This document shows, one piece after another, positions 18,648 through 26,643 of a DNA stretch of 64,000 nt. This DNA comes from Streptomyces sp. NBC_01465 (GTDB lineage: Bacteria > Actinomycetota > Actinomycetes > Streptomycetales > Streptomycetaceae), in the NCBI RefSeq assembly GCF_036227325.1, contig NZ_CP109467.1, positions 2,356,001 to 2,420,000 on the forward strand. The letters are read 5' to 3'. A program made the position numbers and the translations under genes. The notes beneath the pieces were generated by a model. That model was not told the DNA's origin and did not search any database. It saw only the letters and a program-made list of their open reading frames with translations. Position 1 is the first letter of the stretch, and every line of letters starts with the position of its first letter.

Positions 18648-20332
18648 CCGCACTCCCGCCGGTGACCGCCGAGGTGGCGGCCGCCGCACTCGACCTGCTG
18701 CCAGCCCGGCTGCGCAAACGCGTGGACGGGGCGGTGGCCAAGGCTGCCGGTTGGCCGGTGGAGGTCACACCGGACGGGGTGGTGGTGCGGGCGGCGGAGG
18801 ACACCGCGGTGACGCTGAAGGTGACGGGGACGGGGGTCGTCATGCATGCGGACGACGCCGTCTGTTCCTGCCTGCTGGCCCCGGCATGCCTGCACCGTGC
18901 TGCGGTGCTGTCGCGTGCGCCCCTGGCCGAGGCGGCCTCCGAGCCGCCGGCCTCCGAGCCGCCGGAGCCCGCGGCGGTGGACGAGGAGCAGGGACCTGGC
19001 CGGATTCCGGACCAGGACCCCTCCGCCGACTGGCCCGCTGCGGCGGCCCGGTCCCTGTGGGAGGCCGGAGTCGCCGTACTGGCGGCGGGAGTTGCGGGCA
19101 GTGGGGCGGTACACCGCAGCCGGCTCCTGCACGCCTCGCACTCCGCACGCCTCGCAGGGCTCCACCGGCCATCGGCGACGGCGGTGCGTGTCGCGCGCCG
19201 GCTCGGCGAGGCGCGCGGCGACGACCCCGCGTTCCGGCTCGGCGAACTGGTCGCGGATCTGGCCGAGTTGCTCGAATCCACCCGTCTCCCGAACCGCACC
19301 GCGCTCACCCCCGCGCGCCGCAGCTACACGCCGGCCGGACCCCTGCGCCTCTACGGCCTGTTCACCGAGCCTGTCGTGACCGCGTCCGGCTACGCGGGAG
19401 CCACCACGTACGCGCTCGCCCCGGACGGCTCCCTCCGTACGATCTCCGACATCGCCCCCGGTGCCGCCGACCGTGCCGCGCAGGCGGCCAACTCCCGTGT
19501 CCCCGGGGGTGCCGCGCTCTCCCTGCGCGAGCTGGGTGACGGCGGCGGGCTGATCCTCACCTCGCCCACGGTCTCCGCGGACGGCCGGATCGGCGGCGGA
19601 AGCGAGGTTCGTTCCGTTCGCGCGCAGGGTGCCCAGTGGCACGAAGCGCCGCTCGACACGCTGTGGGAGCAGCCGCCCGCAGCGCAACTCGACGCCCCCT
19701 CGGGGCTGCTCTTCCTCGCCGGCACCCTCACCACCGACGGCACCTTCGCCGCCGACGGGGGGCCCACCCTCCGCCTGGCGGCACCGGACGAGCGGCTCGA
19801 GCTCCCGTACGCGGAGAACCTGCGCCTCCTCACCGCGCGCCCGGGCCTGACCTTGCGCATCATCGGCCGGGTCCGGTCCGAGCACCCGGGCTCGATCGCC
19901 GTCCTGGCCGCCGTCTGGCCGGGGCCCGACGGCGTCCCCGTACGCGCCGACCTCGGCCTGCGCCGCCTCAACCGCACGCACCTGCCGCCCCTCGCACCCG
20001 TCACGGCGGTGCCGCACCCCTCCCCGGCCGAACTCCCCGTCGCACTGGACCTGTTGCGCCGGACCGTCGACCGTACGGTGGCGGGCGGCCGCCCCGTCGC
20101 GGCGTGGGCGGCCGCGGACGGCGACCTGCCGCACCGGCTCAGGGCGGCGGGCCTGACCACCGGGGCGGACTGCGCCCGGGCGCTCGCCGACGCGGCGGCG
20201 GACCGCAGGCACGACGCACTCGGAAGGCTGCTCCCCGGCGACCCGGACGCCTTCGCCCGGGCCTGGCTCGCCGCCTCCGTCTATGCCAGGACGGCGACCA
20301 GGTCGCTGCTCACGGCGTCGTACCGGAGCTGA
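18644..20332 (+). CDS. SWIM zinc-finger protein (YehQ-like)
   Basis: The protein has 562 residues. The SWIM motif CxCx5CxH is present as C74, C76, C82 and H84 (VCSCLLAPACLHRAA). SWIM domains bind zinc and usually contact DNA or protein. The remainder has no domain I recognise, apart from an Ala/Glu/Pro-rich linker after the finger at ~90-115. The ATG at 18644 has GGAGGT upstream and overlaps the previous stop (ATGA), so it closes the five-gene run. It corresponds to E. coli YehQ, the last gene of that set. The 3' end overlaps the convergent PEP-mutase-like gene by 23 bp. Confidence 0.9.
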   Translation: MTALPPVTAEVAAAALDLLPARLRKRVDGAVAKAAGWPVEVTPDGVVVRAAEDTAVTLKVTGTGVVMHADDAVCSCLLAPACLHRAAVLSRAPLAEAASEPPASEPPEPAAVDEEQGPGRIPDQDPSADWPAAAARSLWEAGVAVLAAGVAGSGAVHRSRLLHASHSARLAGLHRPSATAVRVARRLGEARGDDPAFRLGELVADLAELLESTRLPNRTALTPARRSYTPAGPLRLYGLFTEPVVTASGYAGATTYALAPDGSLRTISDIAPGAADRAAQAANSRVPGGAALSLRELGDGGGLILTSPTVSADGRIGGGSEVRSVRAQGAQWHEAPLDTLWEQPPAAQLDAPSGLLFLAGTLTTDGTFAADGGPTLRLAAPDERLELPYAENLRLLTARPGLTLRIIGRVRSEHPGSIAVLAAVWPGPDGVPVRADLGLRRLNRTHLPPLAPVTAVPHPSPAELPVALDLLRRTVDRTVAGGRPVAAWAAADGDLPHRLRAAGLTTGADCARALADAAADRRHDALGRLLPGDPDAFARAWLAASVYARTATRSLLTASYRS

Positions 20333-21092
20333 GCCGCTGCACCTCCGCGTACGTCACCGTGCCCGGCTCCGCCGGCCTGCCCGCCCTGATGTCCTTCGCC
20401 ACCCCGACCGCCGCGCCGAGTGCCGCGCGGAAGAGCAGGGAGCCGAGGCTCACCCGGCTCACGCCCAGGGCGGCGAGCTCGGGCACGGTGGGGCCGGTGG
20501 CCGAGTAGAGGATGTTCAGGGGGACGTCGAGGTGCTTGAGCAGGGCCGTGATCGTCCCCGGGTCGCTCAGTGCGGGGACGAACACGCCGTCTGCGCCCGC
20601 CTGTTGGTAGGCCGCAAGACGGTGCTCGGTCTCCTGCTGCCTGTCGCCGCCCAGCCAGTAGGTGTCCGTACGGGCATTGACGAAGATCCCCGGCACGGCC
20701 TCCTTCACCGCCGCGATCTTCGCCGCGTGCAGGTCCGCAGGGGTGAGCGTGCCGTCTCCCCTGCCGTCCTCCAGGTTGATGCCGACCGCGCCCGCGTCCG
20801 CCAACTCCCGTACGAAATCCGCCACTTCATCCGGGTCGTCGCTGAAGCCGCCCTCCGCGTCCACCGTCAGCAGGAAGCCGGATCCGCCCAGTCGGTGTGC
20901 GAGCAGCAGCGTCTCCTCGCGGGTCGCTCCCGTGCCGTCGGGGAGGCCCGCCGCCGCGGCCACGCCCAGGCTGGTGGTGCCGATCGCCTCGAAGCCCTCG
21001 GCCGCGAGAGCCGTCGCGGAGGCGTGGTCCCAGGCGTTGGGGAGCAGGAGCGGGGTGCCGGGGCGGTGGTGGAGTGCGGTGAAGTCGTTCAT
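20310..21092 (-). CDS. Isocitrate lyase/PEP mutase family protein
   Basis: This 260-residue TIM-barrel protein belongs to the ICL/PEPM superfamily. It has PLLLPNAWDHASA near the N-terminus, the metal-binding segment TVDAEGGFSDD, GINLEDGRGDG, and IFVNARTDTYW. The superfamily makes or breaks C-C or P-C bonds next to a carboxylate (oxaloacetate hydrolase, 2-methylisocitrate lyase, PEP mutase). The lyase catalytic motif KKCGH is absent, so an ordinary isocitrate lyase role is unlikely. Its ATG overlaps the stop of the upstream P450-DinB gene (ATGA), suggesting a joint, unknown function. Confidence 0.88.
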   Translation of the reverse strand: MNDFTALHHRPGTPLLLPNAWDHASATALAAEGFEAIGTTSLGVAAAAGLPDGTGATREETLLLAHRLGGSGFLLTVDAEGGFSDDPDEVADFVRELADAGAVGINLEDGRGDGTLTPADLHAAKIAAVKEAVPGIFVNARTDTYWLGGDRQQETEHRLAAYQQAGADGVFVPALSDPGTITALLKHLDVPLNILYSATGPTVPELAALGVSRVSLGSLLFRAALGAAVGVAKDIRAGRPAEPGTVTYAEVQRLSSGTTP

Positions 21093-22321
21093 GGGGTCTG
21101 CTCCTTGGCGGGGGTGAGGTCTCCTACGGCGTCGGCGTAGTACACCGAACCTTGCAGATGGGTGGCGATCTCCCGGAACGTCCAGCCCGTCCCCGGCGAG
21201 TCGTCCAACTGGCCGGCCGTGAGGGCGTCGAGGCGGTTCGACCAGATCCTGGCCAGCCGGTTCAGTCTGCTGTGCGCCTCGTCGAGGTCTTCCCGTGTGA
21301 ACGGCGCCAGGTCGGCCGGGGTCGTGGTCGCCGAGGCGTGCCAGTGGTCGGGCTGCGGTTCCTCGCCCGCGAGGCGTGCCTCCAGTTCCGCAAGGTGGTC
21401 GACGAGGTGGTCGGCCACCCGGCGGATCGCCTTGTGCGGGGTGTAGACGCGGTCGTCGACGGCGCGCGGGCTGCCGTCCCAGTGTGTCCAGGTCGACGCG
21501 AGGCGCAGTACGTGCGCGACCAGGGCCGTGATCCCGTCCGCCAACTCCCGCCCCGGCGGCCTGCGTTCGAGGATCCCCGCCGCCAGCGCCAGTGCGTGCT
21601 CCCGGCCGGGGCAGACCCGGGGCTCGGCGCCGAAGGTGAGGTGGTCGGCCGCCTCCGGGTCGCGGTTGGCCGCCGCGATGTCGAGCAGCACCAGGTCGCC
21701 CTCGGCGACGGCGACCCCGCCGACCCGTGTCGCGGCCGCGGCGGTCCTGCGCATGACCCGTACCGGCGGGTCGTACCGGAGCGTGTCCGTCAGCCGCGCC
21801 TCGACGGACTCCCCGGGCCCCCCAGCGCGCGCCCGCGCCTTCTCCACCAGCCCGCCGGTCGCGTCACACGCCTGTACGAGCAGACCGATCCGGTGGGCGG
21901 CGGCCTCCGGCTCCGGACCGCACCGCTCCACCAGCCGCGCCACCGCCGCGTCCTCGACGGCTCCGCCCCCACCGAAGTACGCCCCGGCCACGACCCCGAC
22001 GTCCCGGGCGACCGCGTCCGGCTCCCCGATCCCCATCGCCTCCGCCAGCGCGCGGACCACCGCCGTCCGCGCGTCCCCCTCCCCCACCGTCTTCCGCAGC
22101 CCCGCCGGATCCAGCCGCGCCAGCTCCGCCTCCACCCGTGCCCGCCGCCGCGCATGCTCCTCGCCCGCACTGAACCGCGCGACGGAGGCGCGCAGCCAGG
22201 CCACCGTCCCCACCGGCCCCGGATCAGCGGGGATCGGGACCAGGTGAGGGTCGGCGAGGGCGGATCGCACTTCGGCGTACCGGGCGAACTCGTGCTCGTG
22301 CTCGTGCGTGGTCGGCGTCAT
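21089..22321 (-). CDS. Short cytochrome P450-like domain fused to a DinB-like domain
   Basis: The protein has 410 residues. Residues ~1-260 look like an abbreviated P450: EEHARRR (C-helix), an I-helix remnant VQACDATGGL, a K-helix with DTLRYDPPV where the usual ExxR glutamate is aspartate, and an intact haem loop FGAEPRVCPG with C237. Ordinary bacterial P450s need about 400 residues. Residues ~265-405 form a DinB/maleylpyruvate-isomerase-like four-helix domain (HKAIRRVADHLVDHLAELE, then GWTFREIATHLQGSVYYA). The ATG at 22321 (MTPTTHEHEHEF) is preferred to a longer frame. Haem binding is plausible; monooxygenase activity is uncertain because substrate and redox elements are shortened. It is coupled to the PEP-mutase-like gene. 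Confidence 0.75.
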   Translation of the reverse strand: MTPTTHEHEHEFARYAEVRSALADPHLVPIPADPGPVGTVAWLRASVARFSAGEEHARRRARVEAELARLDPAGLRKTVGEGDARTAVVRALAEAMGIGEPDAVARDVGVVAGAYFGGGGAVEDAAVARLVERCGPEPEAAAHRIGLLVQACDATGGLVEKARARAGGPGESVEARLTDTLRYDPPVRVMRRTAAAATRVGGVAVAEGDLVLLDIAAANRDPEAADHLTFGAEPRVCPGREHALALAAGILERRPPGRELADGITALVAHVLRLASTWTHWDGSPRAVDDRVYTPHKAIRRVADHLVDHLAELEARLAGEEPQPDHWHASATTTPADLAPFTREDLDEAHSRLNRLARIWSNRLDALTAGQLDDSPGTGWTFREIATHLQGSVYYADAVGDLTPAKEQTP

Positions 22322-22439
22322 GCCCCGCACGCTAGGCCCGGAATGCTTCGGTCCCCGCCGAACTGTCCCGGTGCGCAACCGCAGCACCGCCCCACGCGTC
22401 CGATCACTCAGAAGACATCACACCCGGTTGGAGACATCT

Positions 22440-23108
22440 GTGCGCAGACCACACCTGCCGAGGACGCAGCGCGGAAAGCGCCGCGCCGTCCAGGGCGTCA
22501 TGGTCGCCTGCGTCCTCGCGCTGACCCCCGCCACCTGGATGCAGGCGACGGCCTCCGACCGGATCCGTACGACCGCCGATGTGCCCGCGACCGACGTTGC
22601 CGTCGTCTTCGGCGCCGGTCTCTGGGACGGGGAGCCCTCGCCGTACCTCGCCCACCGCCTCGACGCGGCCGCCGAGCTGTACGCGGCGGGCAAGGTGAAG
22701 GTCGTGCTGGTCACCGGCGACAACAGCCGCGAGGACTACGACGAGCCCGACGCCATGCGCACCTATCTCGCCCAGCACGGCGTCCCCACGAAGAAGGTCG
22801 TAACCGACTACGCGGGCTTCGACACCTGGGACTCCTGCGTACGCGTCAAGAAGATCTTCGGCGTCGACCGGGCCGTCCTCGTCAGCCAGGGCTTCCACAT
22901 CCGCCGCGCCATCGCCCTCTGCCAGGCCGCAGGGGTCACCTCGTACGGGATCGGGGTCGACGACAAGCACGACGTGACCTGGTACGCGGGCGGGGCTCGC
23001 GAGGTGCTCGCCGCCGGGAAGGCCGCCATGGACGCGGTGTTCAAGCCGGACCCGACGTTTCTCGGCCCGAAGGAGAACGGGGTGCGGCTCGCCCTCACCG
23101 CACGGTAG
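22440..23108 (+). CDS. YdcF/SanA-like DUF218 membrane-anchored protein
   Basis: This 222-residue protein begins RRPHLPRTQRGKRRAVQG and is followed by one hydrophobic segment, about residues 17-35, so it is probably an N-terminally anchored envelope protein. The DUF218 core has VAVVFGAGLWDGEPSPYLAHR, then VLVTGDNSREDYDEPDAM, and VSQGFHIRRAIALC. E. coli SanA of this family affects vancomycin exclusion at high temperature; the biochemical activity is unknown. The GTG at 22440 has GGAG seven bases upstream. It is divergent from the P450-DinB gene. Confidence 0.88.
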   Translation: MRRPHLPRTQRGKRRAVQGVMVACVLALTPATWMQATASDRIRTTADVPATDVAVVFGAGLWDGEPSPYLAHRLDAAAELYAAGKVKVVLVTGDNSREDYDEPDAMRTYLAQHGVPTKKVVTDYAGFDTWDSCVRVKKIFGVDRAVLVSQGFHIRRAIALCQAAGVTSYGIGVDDKHDVTWYAGGAREVLAAGKAAMDAVFKPDPTFLGPKENGVRLALTAR

Positions 23109-23138
23109 GGGCCGGGCTGAGGTGCGCGTACCGGTGGC

Positions 23139-23176
23139 GTAATGCGGTGCGCCCGGCTCCGTAACACGGCCGTCGC
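23139..23176 (+). promoter_or_regulatory. Candidate GlnR-like element upstream of nasA
   Basis: GTAAT (23139-23143) and GTAAC (23161-23165) are spaced exactly 22 bp, as the two a-sites of a GlnR box should be. The GaAAC-type b-sites at 23150 and 23172 are poor. GlnR control of nasA is known in S. coelicolor, which raises the prior; the match itself is weak. Confidence 0.35.
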
Positions 23177-23188
23177 ACGGTGGGGGGC

Positions 23189-25312
23189 ATGACCGACACC
23201 ACCACCCCGACCCACTGCCCCTACTGCGCCCTGCAGTGCGGGATGAACCTCAAGGCCGTGCCCGCCGGGGGCGTCGAAGTGGTGGAGCGGCCGGACTTCC
23301 CGGTCAATCGGGGCGCTTTGTGCGGAAAGGGGCGTACGGCACCCGAGGTGCTCTCCTCCAGTGTCCGCCTCACCGAGCCGCTCGTCCGCCGTGACGGCGT
23401 CCTCACCCCCGCCTCCTGGGAGGAGGCCGTCAGTACGGTCGCGGCCGCGCTGCGCGGGACGCGACGCGAGTACGGGGCCGACGCGGTGGGGGTCTTCGGC
23501 GGCGGGGGGCTCACCAACGAGAAGGCGTACACGCTGGGCAAGTTCGCCCGCGTCGCGCTCGGCACCTCGCAGATCGACTACAACGGGCGCTTCTGCATGT
23601 CGTCGGCCGCCGCCGCCCACCAGCGGGCCTTCGGGCTCGACCGCGGGCTGCCCTTCCCCGTGGAGGACATCGAGCACAGCGGCTGCGTCATCCTCGTCGG
23701 GTCCAATCCCGCCGAGACGATGCCGCCCGCACTGCGCTTCTTCACCCGGCTCAGGGAGAACGGCGGGAAGCTGATCGTCGTCGACCCGCGCCGCACCCGC
23801 ACCGCCGACCAGGCCGATCTGCACCTCTCGCCCCGCCCCGGGACCGATCTCGCCCTGGCACTCGGCCTGTTGCACCTGGTGATCGCGGAAGGCCGTACGG
23901 ACGAGGATTTCATCGCGGAACGCACCACCGGCTGGGAGGAGGCGCGGGCCGCCGCCATGGCGCACTGGCCCGAGCAGGTGGAGCGCATCACCGGAGTCCC
24001 GGTGCCCCAACTGCGGGCTGCGGCACGGATGTTCTGCGACGCCGGGAGCGGCATGGTGCTCACGGCGCGCGGACCCGAGCAGCAGTCCAAGGGGGTGGAC
24101 ACGGTCGGCGCCTGGATCAACCTCTGCCTCGCCACGGGGCGCGCCGGCCGGCCCCACTCCGGATACGGCTGCCTCACCGGCCAGGGCAACGGGCAGGGCG
24201 GCCGCGAACACGGCCAGAAGGCCGACCAGTTGCCCGGCTACCGCAAGATCGACGACCCGGCCGCCCGCCGCCATGTGGCCGAGGTCTGGGGCGTCGACCC
24301 CGACTCGCTCCCCGGCCCGGGACGCAGCGCCTACGAACTGCTCGACGCGCTCGGCGGCGACATCAGGACGCTCCTCGTCATGGGTTCCAACCCGGTCGTC
24401 TCCGCTCCCCGCGCCGGCCACATCGAACAGCGGCTGCGCTCCCTGGACTTCCTGGCCGTCGCGGACGTCGTCCTCTCCGAGACGGCCGCGCTTGCCGACG
24501 TCGTCCTGCCCGTGACGCAGTGGGCGGAGGAGACCGGGACCACGACCAATCTGGAGGGCCGGGTGCTGCTGCGGAAGCAGGCGCTGAGTGCTCCGGAAGG
24601 CGTACGGAGTGATCTCGAAGTCCTGCACGAGCTGGCCGCGGCCCTCGGCCACGCGAAGGGGTTCCCGTCCGAACCGGCCGAAGTCTTCGAGGAGTTGAGG
24701 CGCGCGTCGGCGGGCGGGGCCGCAGACTACTCCGGAATCACATATGCCCGCATCGAGGCGGAGGACGGCGTCTTCTGGCCGTGCCCGGACCCCGCACACC
24801 CCGGGACGCCCCGCCTCTTCCTGGACCGTTTCGCGACCCCGGACGGCCGCGCCCGCTTCGTCCCCGTCAGCCACCGGCCCGCGGCGGAGGAGACGGACGC
24901 GGAGTACCCGCTGCTGCTGACGACGGGCCGGGTCGCGTCCCAGTACCAGTCCGGCGCCCAGACCCGCCGCGTGCCCGCGCTCAACGCCGCGGCCCCCGGC
25001 CCCTTCGTCGAACTCCACCCCCGCCTCGCGGAGCGCCTCGGAGTCGCGGACGGCGACGCCCTCGCCGTCACCTCGCGGCGGGGCCGGGCCGTCGCGCCCG
25101 CGCGGGTCACCGAGACGATCCGCCCCGACACGGTCTTCATGCCGTTCCACTGGCCGGGCGAGGGCCGCGCCAACACCCTCACCAACCCGGCGCTGGACCC
25201 GACGTCGCGCATGCCGGAGTTCAAGGTCTGCGCGGTACGCGTCGAGCCCGCCAGTCCCCGCCCGGCACCGGACGCCCGCCCGACCGCAGACGCCGGGCCG
25301 CGGCGCCCGTGA
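23189..25312 (+). CDS. nasA: Assimilatory nitrate reductase, molybdopterin oxidoreductase family
   Basis: This enzyme reduces nitrate to nitrite in the cytoplasm. The 707-residue protein has an N-terminal [4Fe-4S] motif C10-x2-C13-x3-C17-x27-C45 (HCPYCALQCG, then GALCGKG). C136 in NGRFCMSSA is the likely molybdenum ligand, as in Nap/Nas enzymes rather than the Ser/SeCys types. Molybdopterin-binding segments follow (VGSNPAETMPP, GQGNGQGGREHGQ, TTGRVASQYQSGAQTRR). No signal peptide or C-terminal [2Fe-2S] domain is present, fitting a soluble assimilatory enzyme. The ATG at 23189 follows GGGGGG. The 3' end overlaps the convergent GGCT gene by 92 bp. The product feeds NirBD at 33358-37347; no nitrate transporter lies in the window. 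Confidence 0.92.
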   Translation: MTDTTTPTHCPYCALQCGMNLKAVPAGGVEVVERPDFPVNRGALCGKGRTAPEVLSSSVRLTEPLVRRDGVLTPASWEEAVSTVAAALRGTRREYGADAVGVFGGGGLTNEKAYTLGKFARVALGTSQIDYNGRFCMSSAAAAHQRAFGLDRGLPFPVEDIEHSGCVILVGSNPAETMPPALRFFTRLRENGGKLIVVDPRRTRTADQADLHLSPRPGTDLALALGLLHLVIAEGRTDEDFIAERTTGWEEARAAAMAHWPEQVERITGVPVPQLRAAARMFCDAGSGMVLTARGPEQQSKGVDTVGAWINLCLATGRAGRPHSGYGCLTGQGNGQGGREHGQKADQLPGYRKIDDPAARRHVAEVWGVDPDSLPGPGRSAYELLDALGGDIRTLLVMGSNPVVSAPRAGHIEQRLRSLDFLAVADVVLSETAALADVVLPVTQWAEETGTTTNLEGRVLLRKQALSAPEGVRSDLEVLHELAAALGHAKGFPSEPAEVFEELRRASAGGAADYSGITYARIEAEDGVFWPCPDPAHPGTPRLFLDRFATPDGRARFVPVSHRPAAEETDAEYPLLLTTGRVASQYQSGAQTRRVPALNAAAPGPFVELHPRLAERLGVADGDALAVTSRRGRAVAPARVTETIRPDTVFMPFHWPGEGRANTLTNPALDPTSRMPEFKVCAVRVEPASPRPAPDARPTADAGPRRP

Positions 25313-25631
25313 TCACGTACACCCAGGCGCGCACCGGGGTGCCGTCGGGGCGCAGGGCTTCGCGGGCCACGCGGGCGTACTCGTCCTCCAACTGGTCGAG
25401 TTCGCCGAGGAGTTGGGGGTACGCGGCCGGCTCGGCGGTGACCAGCTCCCCCTGGGCCGTCGCGCCCGGCTCCTCGACCGCGTACGGGTAGCCGGGGCCC
25501 TCGTACAGCACCAGTCCCGGCAGGGTCGCGGGCTCCTCCGACGCCGTGCGGCCGCGGAGGAACAGGTCGTGGTTGAGGCCGCCGGGGCGCAGGGTTCCGT
25601 ACACGAAGAAGGGGAGTTGCTGCTCCGGCAT
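25221..25631 (-). CDS. Gamma-glutamylcyclotransferase (AIG2-like) family protein
   Basis: This 136-residue protein has the GGCT signature FFVYGTLRPGGLNHDLF near the N-terminus and the acidic segment LDQLEDEYARVAREAL carrying the likely catalytic glutamate. The family converts gamma-glutamyl amides to 5-oxoproline, though many bacterial members are uncharacterised. The ATG overlaps the cutA stop (ATGA), so it is translationally coupled to cutA. The last ~30 residues are basic and overlap the nasA 3' end by 92 bp on the opposite strand. The true C-terminus is set only by this stop. Confidence 0.82.
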   Translation of the reverse strand: MPEQQLPFFVYGTLRPGGLNHDLFLRGRTASEEPATLPGLVLYEGPGYPYAVEEPGATAQGELVTAEPAAYPQLLGELDQLEDEYARVAREALRPDGTPVRAWVYVITGAAARRLRSGGRPVPGGDWRARRVPRRP

Positions 25632-25966
25632 CAGGCTCGCGTCTCGTCCGTCAGCCACGCCAGATACTCCGCGCTGCCGCCCACCACGGGTGTGGCGATG
25701 ATCTCCGGCGTCTCGTAGTCGTGCGCCGACGCGAGGTGGGACTCCAGGGCGTCGTAGCGGTCGGCCGCCGTCTTCAGCAGCACCTGCCACTCCTCGGCGG
25801 TCTCGATCGCGCCCTGCCACCGGTAGACCGAGGTCACCGGGCCCGAGATCTGCGCGCAGGCCGCCAGCCGCGCCTCCACCGCGCCCGAGGCGAGGGCTTT
25901 CGCCTTCGCCTCGGTGTCGGTCGTGGTCAGTACGGTCAGCCACCGCGCATCGGTCATCTGCGTCAT
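25631..25966 (-). CDS. cutA: Divalent-cation tolerance protein CutA
   Basis: This 111-residue protein matches the usual CutA1 length. It has LTVLTTTDTEAKAKALA at the N-terminus, then ARLAACAQISGPVTSVYRWQ, the EEWQVLLKT strand and HDYETPEIIATPVVGG. CutA1 is a small trimeric, PII-like fold protein linked to metal tolerance; its role in actinobacteria is unclear. The start MTQMTDARW at 25966 sits 20 bp downstream of the FMN reductase stop on the same strand. The three genes (FMN reductase, cutA, GGCT) may form one unit downstream of a SoxR box. Confidence 0.92.
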   Translation of the reverse strand: MTQMTDARWLTVLTTTDTEAKAKALASGAVEARLAACAQISGPVTSVYRWQGAIETAEEWQVLLKTAADRYDALESHLASAHDYETPEIIATPVVGGSAEYLAWLTDETRA

Positions 25967-25986
25967 ACGGTGATTGTCGCGCGCGC

Positions 25987-26577
25987 TCAGCCCCCGTACG
26001 GACGGACCGACTTGGCGTCGCGCAGCGCGTGCGCCCACCAGGTCAGCTGGTCGAGCTGCACCTTCGCGGCCCCGTTCGGCGCCTCCGGGTCCTTGTGCGT
26101 GCCGCCGGCGTCGAAGTGCCCGTGCGCGTTGTGGAAGCTGACCGTCTCGCGGATCGTCACGGTGTGCATCTCGGCGAAGACCTGGCGCAGCTGCTCGACG
26201 GCGCGCAGGCCGCCCGAGATCCCTCCGTACGAGACAAAGGCGACCGGCTTGGCCTGCCACTGCGTGAAGTGCCAGTCGACGAGGTTCTTGAGGGAGGCGG
26301 GGAAGGAGTGGTTGTACTCGGGGGTGATGACGACGAAGGCCTCGGCGGACTCCAGTTGGGGTGTGACGCGGTCGAGCACGGCGGTGACCTCGGGCGCGGG
26401 CTCGTGGGAGAGGGCGGTCGGGAGGTCGACGTCGGCCAGGTCGAGCACGCTGATGTCGAGGTCGTCGTGGAGGCGGGCGCGCTCCAGGTACCAGTCGGCG
26501 ACGGTGTCCGCGAAGCGGCCGTGGCGGTTGCTGGCGATGATGACGGTGAGCCGCAGGGGCGGTGTGGTGAGGTCCAT
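25987..26577 (-). CDS. NADPH-dependent FMN reductase, SoxR-regulon type
   Basis: This 196-residue flavodoxin-fold oxidoreductase has the FMN-binding loop IIASNRHGRFADTVADW near residue 12, then FVVITPEYNHSFPASLKN and FVSYGGISGGLRAVEQL. The family reduces FMN, quinones or azo compounds with NAD(P)H. The start ATG at 26577 (MDLTTPPLRLTV) directly follows a SoxR-type operator. In S. coelicolor the orthologous position is SCO2478, an established SoxR target (from memory). It likely responds to redox-cycling antibiotics and precedes cutA and GGCT on the same strand. Confidence 0.92.
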   Translation of the reverse strand: MDLTTPPLRLTVIIASNRHGRFADTVADWYLERARLHDDLDISVLDLADVDLPTALSHEPAPEVTAVLDRVTPQLESAEAFVVITPEYNHSFPASLKNLVDWHFTQWQAKPVAFVSYGGISGGLRAVEQLRQVFAEMHTVTIRETVSFHNAHGHFDAGGTHKDPEAPNGAAKVQLDQLTWWAHALRDAKSVRPYGG

Positions 26578-26592
26578 GCGGAGAGCGTCGTA

Positions 26593-26610
26593 CGTCAACC
26601 AAGGTTGAGG
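26593..26610 (-). promoter_or_regulatory. SoxR box in the promoter of the FMN reductase
   Basis: On the minus strand CCTCAACCTTGGTTGACG has perfect 6-bp inverted arms TCAACC/GGTTGA with a 2-bp centre. It sits between a TTGACC -35 (26609-26614) and a GACGCT -10 (26584-26589), giving the 19-bp spacer typical of MerR-family promoters. A TACGAC alternative -10 gives 16 bp. It closely matches known SoxR operators, and the gene is a known SoxR target. Confidence 0.78.
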
Positions 26611-26631
26611 TCAAGCGGGCCGTGCGGAACG

Positions 26632-26637
26632 TACGGT
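26632..26637 (+). promoter_or_regulatory. -10 element, probably leaderless, for the class IV aminotransferase
   Basis: TACGGT ends 6 nt before the ATG at 26644, and no ribosome site is present, which suggests a leaderless mRNA. The upstream TTGAGG region overlaps the SoxR box, so SoxR could affect both directions. Confidence 0.45.
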
Positions 26638-26643
26638 GGCCGT

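Noticed and set aside
20310..21092. Glyoxylate-cycle isocitrate lyase
   Set aside because: The 260-residue length and lack of the KKCGH catalytic motif exclude a true isocitrate lyase; only the superfamily call is kept.
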